Shown here in pieces: positions 13,647 to 26,300 of a stretch of DNA of 64,000 nt. Source of the stretch: Diadema setosum. Taxonomy: Eukaryota; Echinodermata; Echinoidea; Diadematoida; Diadematidae. Below the pieces are notes generated by a model that was not told the DNA's origin, searched no databases, and saw only the letters and a list, made by a program, of their open reading frames with translations. Both the position numbers and the translations under genes were made by a program. Positions within the stretch are counted from its first letter, which is position 1; the number at the start of each line of letters is the position of its first letter. The stretch spans positions 29,090,173-29,154,172 of the forward strand of contig NC_092693.1 of assembly GCF_964275005.1 (NCBI RefSeq), written 5' to 3'.

Positions 13647-14713
13647 TTAAAGATAATAAAAAGTTGTGGTACCTCAAAAGTTTCCCTGAATTTCCTTGTC
13701 TTGGTTTGTGTTTCACGTTAAAGTACGTTGTCTGTGAGAATTACTCGCCCCAAAGTGCTCTCATGTCTTAGTAATCATGCAATAATGGTTTCGTACCAGA
13801 GCCGTCGCCGTACAGCGTCGATAAATATTGTACGAAACCACTGACTGCGACCAGCAGTGTGCAGCCCATTGTACGCATAGCTAACTGCGACCAGCAGCCC
13901 CATACGCATAGCGTAATGGGGCTTCGCATTTTAACATTCAGGATCATGACAGAATTAGTATCACGGGTAAATGTCAATTTAAAATCCCAAAATTTCTTCG
14001 ATTTGAAGACTTACCAATTAAGTTGAAGTATTGAAAACAGGCTTTGAACAACGTTTGGTTCTGCCAGTTGTTCGGTTCTGCCAATAGTCCCTTTCTTTTC
14101 GAATTGATGACTGAATGTGACTTGGTCGAGAGGACCTTGGGAGAGCTACATACACCATGGACCGATGCATACACTGACTACTACGGCCAGCGCATGCGCA
14201 CACAAACATCTTGTCCGTTGATATGGGATTTGAAATTTGTGCGCATGTGATGTGTTCGCATGCACTGGCTGTAGTATTCAGTGTACATGGTGTATGTAGC
14301 TCTCCCAAGGTCCTCTCGGCCGAGTCACATTCAGTCATCAATTCGAACAGAAAGGGACTATAGGTGGAACCAAACGTTGCCCGAAGCCTGTTTTCAATAC
14401 TTCACCTTAATTGATAAGTCTTCAAATTGAAGAATTTTTGGGATTTTAAGTTAACATTTATCCCGTGATACTAAATCTGTCATGATCCTGAATGCTACAA
14501 TGCGAAGCCCGATATTTACGCTATGCGTATGGGACTGCTGGTCGCTATGCGTATGGGGCTGCTGGTCGCAGTTAATTGCATGATTACTAAGACATGAGAG
14601 CACTTTGGGGCGAGAAAGTCTCACAGTGTTAGTTATATGAAAGGTACTTTAACCTGAAACACAAACTAAGACAAGGAAATTTTTGAGGTACCAAAACTTT
14701 TTATTATCTTTAA
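13647..14713. mobile_element. 1.07 kb foldback (near full-length palindrome) element
   Basis: The left arm (13647 to about 14205) and right arm (about 14235-14713) are inverted copies almost end to end. Outer ends read TTAAAGATAATAAAAAGTT. Shared inner blocks include GGGAGAGCTACATACACCAT and CGCCCCAAAGTGCTCTCATG. The loop is only about 30 nt near 14220. The left arm has an extra block of about 95 bp (about 13784-13879) with its own hairpin (GGTTTCGTAC at 13787, GTACGAAACC at 13830). Short direct repeats of ACTGCGACCAGCAG occur in both arms. There is no coding capacity. It is a foldback-type or very long-TIR DNA element in the intron. Confidence 0.85.
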
Positions 14714-16094
14714 CTTTCACTTCTCTGGCGTTTCCTCTTCCAGCTCTTATCATTCCTTGTCTTGAAATAATCTTTCTCTGTGTTAATTTCACCATCAGTT
14801 AATTTTGTCTAGTTGTCACCTCATGTCTTCTGTGTATCAATTCAACCATCTATTCATCTATCTATTCATCTATCTGTCTGTCCAGTTATCTGTCTGTAAT
14901 TGTACTTCCATATATTTCAGTCTTATTCCAGCTTTCAGTTTTCATTCTATCCTTTCACTGAATACTCACTACACAACATTATTGTTGGTAGATCTATTCT
15001 ATTTCATCTTTCATGTACATCTTGCCTGCTATTCTGTAATAGGCCATGCATATGTTGCCATTCTGTGGGGTACATGGGCTTCTTGTTTTGTCTGTCCAAC
15101 CCTTTTTGTCATATCTAGATATAATGAAGGATCCCATATTTTGACATCTTAACATGATATTCTTCTTCTTCTTTTTTTAGCAGTTATTACAGACAGTCCT
15201 GATTCATACTCTGTCTGTTTTTGTGAGCCTGTCTTTTATGGCATGACATACACTAGGGACTCTCATAACAACAGGAATATATACCACTCAACAAGATATG
15301 TATCTCCTTTCCCTCCTCTCTCTTGTGTGACAGTGAATTGTAAAAGGGGAAATTTTCTTGCATTTCATTCAACAGTTAACTAGTTTGAAAATAAAAGCTC
15401 AATTTTTTTTTTTTTAATATTTGATCATATTTCATAGCTTTGATTTTATTTAATATCTAGGTATGTTGTAGAGGTATGATTCCTATGTTATTTGCAGTTT
15501 TCTTCTCTAGTCCTGTACCATGAATGACTTTGCTGTTGTAACATGGAGCGGTTACAAGTTACTCTTATATGTGCTGCTAAAGCCCTTAACAGCTGTGGTA
15601 GCAGTGAGCTGTTGGAAATGCTCGCTTGATCAGCATGAACATCTGTGTCTTTAAAAACATGTAAAATTCACCTTACCTGGCCGAGTGCAAAAAATTGCTC
15701 GCACATGATTTCCACTTTTACAGTACATTCAAGTCTTCCTTTTGTTTTCCTCATGCACATTGGGGGAGCAAAGGGAGGAGGGACAAAATAACATGAAGAG
15801 TTAACATTGCAATGAATGACTGTATGAATGATGCAACAGTTATAGATAATGCATAATGAGATAAATGTATTATCTTGTTTCACATCGTTACATCATTGGC
15901 ATGGAAAAGAACATAGTATGACACAGTTCAGATAATTGGATTTGTGGTCATGCTGCTGCTCAGCTGTGAGCGTGGGTGGTCCAAACCACTTTCTCTATTG
16001 GTTACAGTTGTTCTCTTCTTTTTTTTCCTTTTTTTTTTTTTTTTGAATCATGGTTTATGAAGTTACAGTGAAAAGTGCACTAGCTGCAATATAT

Positions 16095-16131
16095 CAGGGA
16101 GGTGAGAAGAAATATTCCTCTCACCTCCCTG
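16095..16131. repeat. Perfect 13 bp-arm hairpin
   Basis: Arms CAGGGAGGTGAGA (16095-16107) and TCTCACCTCCCTG (16119-16131) surround an 11 nt loop. The structure is isolated and intronic; its function is unknown. Confidence 0.8.
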
Positions 16132-17291
16132 AGTATATCTATCATTTAGATCAGTCAATAGGATACTCATATACACCAGCTATTTGAAACAATATCACAG
16201 AATCTTAAAAACATGAGATTCTGTACTCAAGCATAAGCCAGTGCCATACTCGGCTAATAATATGATGCAAACATGGCACTCTATGCCTTGTTATGATTAT
16301 GTGATTTACATAAACATAAAAAAACAAGACTAACGAAAAGAATAAGTGTTTTAATAAGCATGTATTTTTGTCAAACAGACAGGAAACATTTGTAAAATGC
16401 TGGTAAGCCCTCTGTGCTGTTTCTTTCATTTCATGAACTCTTCTTCCATGGAAAAGATTTGCTAGTGATACAGAGAGAACCTGTGGTGAGAACCAAAACC
16501 ACCAGAATGAATACAGAACCTGATGAGTATGCTAGTTACTCCCACGCCGGTTTTATTTGTTTCTCAGAGGAAGTCTTCAATTGATATTGTTTTTTTAATG
16601 CCTTGGTCGGAGATGAAATGTCGAACAAGTGAGCAAGATGATTTATCGAAAATTTGAGAAACCACAAAGCACCCTGTTGGTCTCTCATTTAGTATGTAAA
16701 TGATACAAATAGGACGACGATCCTACGGAAATGGAATATTATATCAATGAGATTTTAAAGTCGGGCCATAAAGAGTCACAACAGGGTCATATACACAATG
16801 AAGCAAAGGTCCCTGATGCAAGTGACTTGGTTATCAAGCTTCACCGCAAACCACAAAATCCTACAAAGTTTGTGGGAAGTAAAGTGACCCTCATAATTTA
16901 TTGAAAAGAAAGTGATATTTTGAATGACTCTGCAAAGTCTTGCACCGGCAAGTAAGTAAACTCTGCCTTCCGAATGCAGCAATTAATTAGTCTAGTAATG
17001 GGCATCTGCCGACCACAGAAACACTCATGCAAATGTGTTACAGAGCACACTGAGCAGGACATACCACATGGTGGAAAGGGACTGCAATTATCACATCTTT
17101 TTTTTTTGGTAACACAACATTTGCTTCCTGCAATAATTGCTCTTGTTTCATTTTCTTCAAGGACTTAGGGGTAGGGGTCAGTGTTGTGATAGGCTTTTAG
17201 ATTTAATTTGATGTAAGGATTGGGATTAGGGCTAGGGGCATGTTTGTAGGTAGAATGTTTTGCCGAAGATGCCCACAATCAATAGGTTGAT

Positions 17292-17535
17292 TACTGTATA
17301 CGCAATATATTTCGTGAGTCCAAATTTTTACAAATCAGGAATTCCCAACAATTTTGCGAGTGGTTAAATTCGCGATCGTGGAGTCCTGTACTGAACGGAG
17401 AAATGTACACGTGTACATCACATCCACATCGGGATCAGAGTCAATATTTTCGCGTGTCTTTAATTTCGCGGATAGCACGTGACTCGCGAAATTCACGAAA
17501 ATAAAATCCTCACGAAATATTTGGCATATACAGTA
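17292..17535. repeat. 244 bp MITE with TACTGTATA...TATACAGTA ends
   Basis: The left end TACTGTATACGCAATATATT is mirrored by the right end, which reads TACTGTATATGCCAAATATT on the other strand. TTCGTGAG follows in both. The interior is richer in CpG (several TTCGCG) than its surroundings. Non-coding. A TA target is likely, suggesting a Tc1/mariner-type miniature element; that class is inference. Confidence 0.7.
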
Positions 17536-17969
17536 TGACTAGTGGTATGCTTTGTGAGTAGAATGTATGTTTGGCTTAGCATGCAGATATTTCATGGGAG
17601 CAAATTTGTTGCAGGAGCAGATGTGATGGAACTCTTAATTATAGTTGTTCAAGGTGTAGTTAGTAACAGTAGTAGTAGAAATAATTCTAATAATAGTACT
17701 GGTACATTGTAGAAGTATCATCATTTTAGATTAATGTCATCATGGATATTATTATCATTGTTATTATCGTTAGCAACAGTCTTAGTAATAATGGACTGTG
17801 TATTATCACAAAGGTGGGAAATGGCCAATTTTCCTTCTGAAAAGGAGGCCAATTTTCCTTCTGAAAAGGAGAGACTACTTATTTTCTGTCCTTTCTTTAT
17901 GGGTCATGAATGCAAACATATGCAACCACTCACAAAATGGTCTTGCAAATCCCAGTTCTCAATACGGTT

Positions 17970-18169
17970 TACTGTAAATATGGACATTTTTGTGATGTAT
18001 AGATTTTTGCACATTTCATGCGACATCAAACTGGCCCAAAAATGAAAACATGTGAATATTTTTGCTAGTAATATGTGATAAAATATCATCTCATTAATTC
18101 CATGCAAAATTCATTTCACCTGAATTAGCGTGAAAGATTACTCATGCAAAAATTCCCACTTTTACAGTA
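17970..18169. repeat. 200 bp MITE-like element with TACTGTAAA ends
   Basis: Left TACTGTAAATATGGACATTT and right (other strand) TACTGTAAAAGTGGGAATTT are imperfect inverted ends. The outer 9 bp resemble those of the element at 17292, but the interiors differ. Non-coding. Confidence 0.5.
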
Positions 18170-21102
18170 TACTTCAGATCACCTGAAAGCAGCACAGTCA
18201 CTAAAGGCTGTAAGAATTTTCTTACAGGGGAACTGAACAGAATAGCAAACTCCATGAAATTAAAACTGAAGTCTACCAGTAAAAAGTGAGATCATATTTG
18301 GAATGAAAAGAAAAAAAAAAGAGAAAGAAAAAGAAGAACATGAGTTTGTGAAATCTGAGAGCTAAAGATGAAAAGTGTGTGGGATTTTGCCGAGCTTAAC
18401 TGAAGTCTTAACCTCTGACTGGATCTGACATCAGGATTTGCATCAGAGTTGAGATGTCTGACAATATTTGTAAGCTACAGCAGTGAAGGGGATTTCAGTG
18501 CACAGAGATCGTAGACTGTGATTGCCACAAGTAGAGTGAAACCGTCAGTTTTGAGACAAGATGAAAGGAGTAGATTGTTATTATTTCTGGTTAGAAACAA
18601 ATTCTGAATAGTATACAGAGCCCTCATGTCAACAGTTAACATTTTAACATGTTGGTTTCACGCACTGTTTCCTCTACTTCTCACCTGATGCATACTAGAC
18701 ACTTGATCTGATGTGATGTTTTATTTCCAGGTGTTTTTATTTTTCATGACTGTTTACGGATGAAGGATATAAAACTTTGCAAACATGATAAGGAATGCAG
18801 AGAAATATGGAATTAGTTCTTGTCACAACGATCATTATTATTGAGAGCATATGGGAAGAAGCAAATTGCTCCAGCTAATCTTGTGTAAGTGGGAGGAAAA
18901 AAACCCTCATCATAGACAGAACTTGACTCCCACGTTGCCCCCCCCCCCCCCCCCCACAGCAAATTATCCAGTTGTGGTACTCAAACATATCAACATATCA
19001 TATGTGAGTGCAGTATGCATTTGCTGAAACTTGTAGTGTACTCTGAAAGACTGCAGATTTGTGCCATTCTTTATTCATTACATTTTGAAAGTTCCCTGTA
19101 GAAAGCTAATCCTGATATGGCCCTATTTCATGGACTTGCTTTGATTTCCTCCAAATTTGTCCCTTCCCCCATCCCACACTTCTCAGCGGCCCAGCCCCCA
19201 TGACAACTAATGTTTTGATGGTCGCTAGCTGAGATAAAGTGCTGTCATTCGATTCGTAATTAGGATGAGGTTTTACTTATATTCCAGCTTGCAGGAACAC
19301 ACCCCAGGCTTAACACGTCCCGTCTGATGATTTTTCATGGCATTAGATCAAAAGTGTTTAGTTTGATGGTACAGATGTCATACACCCCTTCATTTACGAT
19401 TGGGAAAAAAAAAAGTGGAAGTCATTAATTTGTCACTTTCACAAGCTAGTGAAGCTGCAAAAAGGCCTCAAAGGAATGATGAAGGCCACTTGATATATCA
19501 ACCAGGAATGATCAGTGAAAGATTTTGCACAGGGGAGCTAATTTCATCTATTTTATATCAGTAAATGATGTGTGTGTTTGCAATCATGGCTAATGAGATG
19601 TTATGTATTCAGGTCACATTACAGGATCGTTTGAGTTCTGACCTTTTTTTAAACTTTGTCCAATAGGGCATAAGGGAAATATCATTGAAGACTGTGATGA
19701 ATGGGCTGGCCCCTGTATTGCATATATAATGATGATATATTATATCAATGATTTATTTTGAGAAATATGAGGAACAATATGGGATTTAAATTATCATTTT
19801 TTTTTTAATGACAGTGGCACAAATATTACCAAAACATTTATAGATGATAAAAGAGGTGATGGTTTTAAAAATAGATTATAATAATAGATAATGATAAGGA
19901 AAGTATATACTCATTTATCTTTCTGTCTCCATTTATTCGTCAGTTTTTCTTGTCTGTTCATTCTCTGATTTTAAGGGTTGTAGTAACAATAGTAGTTTCT
20001 ACCACATGTTTGTCAGCCTGTTTCAGCTATTTTCTATCTGCATGTTCTTTTTGAAGATAATAGCATCAAAGCTTTGAATCAGATTTATTTTTGGGGGGAT
20101 AAAATGTTACACTGCAATCCCATGATGCACAAAAAAGAGAAAAGATTAAATGTCATGTTGCTCTGATTTAAACTTGACTAATACCTAGCCTGGTGGCTTT
20201 CAAAATTCAGATCAAATGTTGATTCCATCTTTAATTTGTGGCTAATGTATCATTCTGTAACTTTGCCAATATTTGTATGCTGCCATGGTTACCCACCAAG
20301 CAGACATGTAGTCCTTGGAACCTATCTTAAAGATATTTATTCAAATCCAGCCTTCAATTTGTACATAATCTAGCAATGTTCTGTCCTTCCTATAAACCTC
20401 TTTTTCTTTTCTTTTTTGTAAGTATACTTATGTTACTTTATTATGGAAGTGTGGGTACATAAAACATCTACAAGAAACCCTGTCTATGAGACCGTATTTC
20501 TGATCCAGAAATAGTAGGGCATTCATAATCAAATTGAATGTCAAGTTTGTTTCGTCCAAGATATATCCACAGATGCCATGTGTCATACAGAAATGTGTGT
20601 ACAGTGTATTTCGACATCTGCATTAGATTGTGCACTTCCTAATATCACAACATGTCAGCATTGATCACGTCATGCAATCATTTCATAAATTTCTTGATGA
20701 AGGGTAAATAGCCGATACCGTGCCAATGGGGGACTCTTATGTAGAATTTTGTATCACTCATACGTGCCATGCCACCCCTGATTTTTAATTTAGTCAATAT
20801 ATATATAGTGCTTTTTGATTGACAAACACTAAGGGATTTTACAGTAAAGTAACAGAATTTGCTATCGATGTACATTGCATTGAGTATTTGTATGTAACAG
20901 TCATACTAAGATTTAACAATGTTAAATAACAGTTGCCATGAAATATAGATGTGCATTGTTCATCTTTGTTGAAATGAATATTTATTTCCTTCAAAAATTC
21001 TCCTAAACCTCTTCACCTTTGATATGCTCAGTTTGGTTGCTTGCTCTCTGTTTGGAGATAACTTACATCAAATAATGGTGACCTGACACTGAAAGTTTTA
21101 CA

Positions 21103-21202
21103 TTAACCTTTTGAGGACTACATTGTAGTCCTGAGTATACTCTGACAAGCGTCTTTGGGAAATGTGTGTTGTAGCAAAATCAAACCGTCCTCAACGGGTT
21201 AA
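21103..21202. repeat. Copy of the TTAACCC...GGGTTAA MITE
   Basis: 100 bp. It begins TTAACCTTTTGAGGAC and ends GTCCTCAACGGGTTAA. The interior block GTCTTTGGGAAATGTGTGTTG matches the copies near 2.8 kb and 52.7 kb. Confidence 0.75.
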
Positions 21203-23264
21203 AAAATCTGTGATCATCAAAGATCCATCCCATGTTCGACCCAAGACTTTTGCTTGGGTAGGGTCTGGAGCAAGAGACTAGGAGTGAAGCCAGAGTCAGG
21301 CTGATAAAGACAGTTCCTCTCTCTAGAGTGAGCCCCAAATACTTTAGGTCTTTCTGGCAGGCATCCCCGAGTGATCTTGAAAGTCTGCCAGAAGTTTAAG
21401 TAAATTTAGAAGGGTCCTAAATTTCCTCATTTTGCGCAACTGTGTGGTTCACATCCTTTTCAGGCTTAGGACTGCAGCCTTGTTTTTCAAAGAATAGCTG
21501 AGTTAAAAAGGATTTTTGTCCCATGTTTAGTGTTTATTTGTTACTTTCCCTTTGCTTGCTTAAGTTTGTCAAAGCATTCCATGTATAGCTTGTAAATGCT
21601 ATCATGCACACATTCACATACTCTCATACATGCAAACATACATTATGATGTGTATGAACTTCTTATACACATAGACAAATATTCGCTCATTCTGGTACAT
21701 GAAAGTTAAAAAAAAAGTTTGTAGACTTGCAGCATTCTAAAACTGATATACATTTCAGTTACATCATTCATTCTTCTATTTAAAGTACAGCTCCTAATGT
21801 TTGCTGTGGTGGGTATCTACATGTGACTCATATTACCATTGGTTGAATAGCAGAATGGTGTTAACAGTATGGAGTTCATGGAGCTTTTCAAACTTCCTAA
21901 TGATGTCTATGATAACTGTCACACCAGTGGTATTTCATGAGATGGACTACCATGTAAAAATTAAAGGCTGAAAATTCCATAATTCTTCAGAACAAGATGC
22001 CATATTTTTTGCATAATTTTTCTGATTCCATGACAAACTTGAAATGCATATTTCCATATTTATCACAAACACCCACTACAACTTCATATGTCATTTGCAA
22101 GGAAGGTTTGTGATTGTAGTGAATGTAGTTCATAGACCAGAGTATTGATGTATTCATTGTTTCTTTTGTTGTTGTTTTTGTCTCTTTGTTTTTGTTTTTT
22201 TGTGCTTGTGCTTTCCTTCCCAAGTTTATCCATGACAAATTCTCAAGCTATCTCAGGCTGGCCTTATGAAGCAAATCCTATTTGTAGATATGCAATTACA
22301 AGTTATCACAAGCATTGTGTCTTGAATCAGCTATGACATTGGCAACAGTAGTAGTAATTACAATGCCCGTAGCATTCAAATTGTATGACTTGCAGTGCCT
22401 TTTGTTTTTGTTGTTGTTAACATTCTTGTCTACATGTATGTAAATGTATTTCAAAATGTTGAGAGGTTGACTGCTATGCCTCTATGACTAACAATACAAA
22501 GTAGTGTCTGCTTTAAAGTTTGATACAAAAGACCAAGTGTCCCAATTGCTTTGCACATGAAGTCAAACTTCGTTCCATCTGGCTTTCAAAATCTGTGGAA
22601 TGCGAAGTAGTAGGCATTCTGTCTTATACAAGTTTTTGTTAACTCTGTTATCGTTTTGAAATTTGATTCAGACAAAGTATAACCTGCCTGTCAATATTGT
22701 GACAAGATGAATGTACATTTATTGTGATACAGAATCAGACTTGTGTACTAAACTTTAGATGATATGTAATTATAAGAGCATGGACTAACTAAAGTAGTAG
22801 TCTTTGATAAAGATGTGCTCCAAGTTTGAGAAAACCAACCAAAGGGTTCATTCGTGATTCCCATACTTTTTGTCTTAGCATATGAAATAGTTGTCATAAC
22901 ATTGCTTAAACTCCATGAAAAGTTAATATTTACATCTCATGGTCTCAATTCTATCTCAGGATAAAACAGTAGGGTATCGTTTCTCTGATCTGCAGTCTAG
23001 ATGTATTTCATTTCGCTGTTGACTTTGAAACGTAAAAATAACCCGATACAGATTGTCATCGCATCCTGTGAATAAGAAGGCATCCTGTATGTTAAAGCCC
23101 CACAAACTGCTACGTTTTCCCCCTCGGAAAGAAGATAGTGTGAGAATAACTTGCATGGGGAAATCAAGGGGCTGAAAACATGCACTTATCTCACTAATCC
23201 ATTTTTCCTCCATATTGTTTTCTTCTCTCTCCCTCTTATCCCCCCCCCCCCCCCCCCCCAACAG

Positions 23265-23379
23265 ACATCTCATGTCCGGTGTAGATGTCCTGAAGCTGTT
23301 GGCTGAGACCCTCGGCTGTATCGACAGAATATCAGAAGACAAGACGGAGAAGCCGAAGTCGTTTGGCACGGCCCTCTGA
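23265..23379 (+). CDS. Terminal coding exon of the coiled-coil protein
   Basis: Follows the acceptor at 23264 and completes the lysine codon split from the exon ending at 12110. It then reads HLMSGVDVLKLLAETLGCID and RISEDKTEKPKSFGTAL before a TGA at 23377-23379. The two exons together give 82 C-terminal residues: a Lys/Ala/Glu helix, a hydrophobic Leu-rich helix and a charged tail. Phase agreement and the stop make the exon convincing. The first helix pair suggests a protein-interaction end, possibly of a trafficking or centrosomal coiled-coil protein; the identity is unproven. Confidence 0.8.
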
Positions 23380-26300
23380 TGAGCGGCGTCGCGGCCCCGC
23401 CCAGCGTCGTAGCCCACCTCGTGTCGTCTCATCTCGTTCCCTTCCACCCCTCTTCGCAAACTTTTGCGTCCAACTTCCACCCCCTTTGCACACACCCGTG
23501 CCAACTGTGCCTTCAACAAGAAGTTTGCAGCAATTCCAGTATTCTCTCGCACGCACACACAGACATACACACATACGGATTTCTAATCTCTTTTTTTTTT
23601 TTCAGTATGGCATGATGGATTGTTGTTCTCAACTTTCCCGTCATGTGTATCAAGTGTTTTTTCATTAATAGCCATTGATATACTATTCAATAGCTTTGAT
23701 ACAAAAAGAAATGTCTCCTGGAATGGATTGTAGTGAGGCATATTGGATTGCAACTTTTTTCGTGGCATGCCAGATGAGGTAAAATAACAGCATTAGAGTA
23801 ATTTTCTTTTTTTTGCTGTTGTTCAACTTCTAAAAAGTGATAGACAGTGTACATTGTGAAATGTCAGCCCTTCATTACATTTCACGCAAGGATTCAATTA
23901 AACAGCCTGGAAATTAGATTATGCGTCAAATGAAAACCTTGAAGATGATGAACTTACACAGGAAGGTCAACAAACTTCTTGCTCAATGAAAGTGTACAAA
24001 TCGTGTTTTGATATGGATGGATCAGCTGTCTGTGGGCAATTTGAGATGAAGCACCAAGGATGTGTGGGTGTGTGTGTGTGTGTGTGTATGCCTATGTGTG
24101 TACATAATGTGATCAAACATGCTGTATGATATGTAAGCTGGAATGTATGTTACCGCTGGGATTAATTGATTGACGGATGCTGGCAGGAGGGAGGGGGTGG
24201 GGTGGGGACCAGGGAGAATCCAGCAGTGCTGTTGTGTCTGTGTATTATGTGTGTGGGGGTATGTCATGCCGAGTGCACACGCTGGAAAAAGGAAATGAGT
24301 CAGTCACACAATAATTACCTTCTAGCATTAACCTATCACACTGCTGGCATGCTAATGGGTAATAGTTTTCTATTTCGATGAGTGTGCTACCTTTTTCTTT
24401 TGTGCCTAGTCTGGCTAAAACAGGCATCCTTTGTATATTAGAAATCAGGTTTAAGATTTTTGTCTTGTTTTCGGAATCACTACATAGTAATATAAAGCTT
24501 GCCTTGCTCTTCTTCAGCTGAGCTGTGGATTTACAAAAATGACTTTTCAATCACCTTATGAAAGTAAGAACAAAATCATCTCTGTCTGTCAGATTGCAAT
24601 GTCAGTATTTGTCATGGACAAAGGGATCAAAAGTGCACAAAGAAATGTTGTCCTAAAGTAAGAATATTTGACCAAACCCAAATGACCAGTATGTTCTCTC
24701 ATGACCTTTGAACCACCAGTTTGTGGCAGAGTGCAACTAGCCTTTGACCTTTCAGGTTTCATGAGGTCTGCAAAGTATAGCCTAATGGTGACATCTTTGG
24801 GAGCTATGCTAGCATCATAGTTGCATACTTAAAGGCTAAAGCTTACCAGTCTTAAAAAACACTTCATTTTAGGGATCATAATATACAGTGTATTGTCATT
24901 TAAGCCAAGATTTCTCTTTATCATTATTTCAGTCTTTATTGTCTTGTGATCAGTGCTGAAGTTGTTGTTCTTATTTTTCTTTTTTCTTGTTTGAAGGGGT
25001 TTGGGAGTTATAGGGGTGCACAGTGGTGACTAATCATGGGCCATTTTTTTTTTTTTTTTTGTTGAATTGAGCAGGGTTGTTGTTGTTGTTGTTGTTGCTT
25101 TAATGATGAAGGAGAGGCGACGGAAAGTAGGGATGGGTTCATGATATTGTTAGAGAAACAAGCCGACTATTGGCGCTTGTTTGAAAAGCAATTGCTCTTT
25201 TCCTGGCACAATAGAAGCTCGAAACTGCCAAGTTCACCATGATCTGTACAAAAAATAGTAACTGTGCCACAGAATTTTCTACAGCAAGCATTTTACTCAT
25301 CACTATTGAGGGTGCAGCAGAGTTAAAATTATCACATCACTGCCAAACCCAGACTTATCACAAAAATCCAACTCAAAGATTTGTATTAATGCATGTCTCA
25401 CAAAGTGATGTGTTAGTGCTTTCTTGGTTCTTTGCAGCTGGTAACTGCTGCTATGCATACAACTATATGCATTGCTAACATAAAACTTTCACTGAACCAG
25501 TCACCTGTTGCAGAAATTGCAAGGCGTCTTGCAAGCTTCTTTGGCAAGAAAGAGTGTGTTTGGGTGCATTCGAGCCCTCTCCTAAAGCGAACTGTACCGT
25601 ACCATACCCATGCCAGAGGAGCGCTCGAACGCTCCTAAAGTATACTGTACCGTACTGTACCGAGCCAAAAGTGGACCACTTCCCAGCATGCTCCAAAAGC
25701 GTACTAAAAGCGTACTAAGAGTTCGCATGTTAGAATGCACATATCATCCACATACGTCACAATGCAAAGACATCATTCTCTTTGTTCGGGACAGCTGTAA
25801 GTAGTTCAAGTGCCAGGTGAATGACATTCTTGCTACAAAATGCATGACCTTTTCTAAAAATAACTCTTGAGGTACACTTTCTCAGCAGAGCTCTTGAACG
25901 CTCCAAATGTGGCACAGTTCAGTACGGTACACTTTAGTTCAGTTCGCTTTGGTTCGCTTCAGAGCGCTCAAACGCACCCTTTGGCTCCTTATAATTTGTT
26001 GTCATCACTTACTAAGATGCAATCATTTCACATTAATCCCCTCATCACTTACAATAAGAAAAAGGGAATATAATGCATATCTTAGCACTGGTAAGATCTC
26101 ATTTAAAAGATTGCTATCTAATTTTGTCATGAACCCATTCTCAAACTTGGCATGGGTGTCATGAAAGCCTGCTCAATCATGTGAAGAACTGTTGGACAAA
26201 TAGTGGTGGACAATGGAGAAGGAAGGATAAAATGAAGAATGCTATGTCATAGTGCTATTATAGTGATTGCACTGAAATATATGAAATTATGAGCTAGTCA

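Larger units (their letters stand above)
12111..23264 (+). other. 11.2 kb intron of the coiled-coil gene
   Basis: Donor GTAAGTGTCT at 12111 and acceptor ending ACAG at 23261-23264. The polypyrimidine tract before the acceptor is essentially a run of 19 C (23241-23259). No exon or RNA gene was recognised inside. It hosts the foldback element at 13647-14713 and several small inverted-repeat elements. Confidence 0.75.

Noticed and set aside
13342..13721. Arg-rich and Phe-rich open frames on both strands
   Set aside because: They are translations of the (TTC)n/(TTA)n microsatellite.
23363..23668. Plus-strand open frames just after the terminal exon
   Set aside because: They overlap the real reading frame in other phases and have no exon signals or recognisable domains; more likely 3' UTR.
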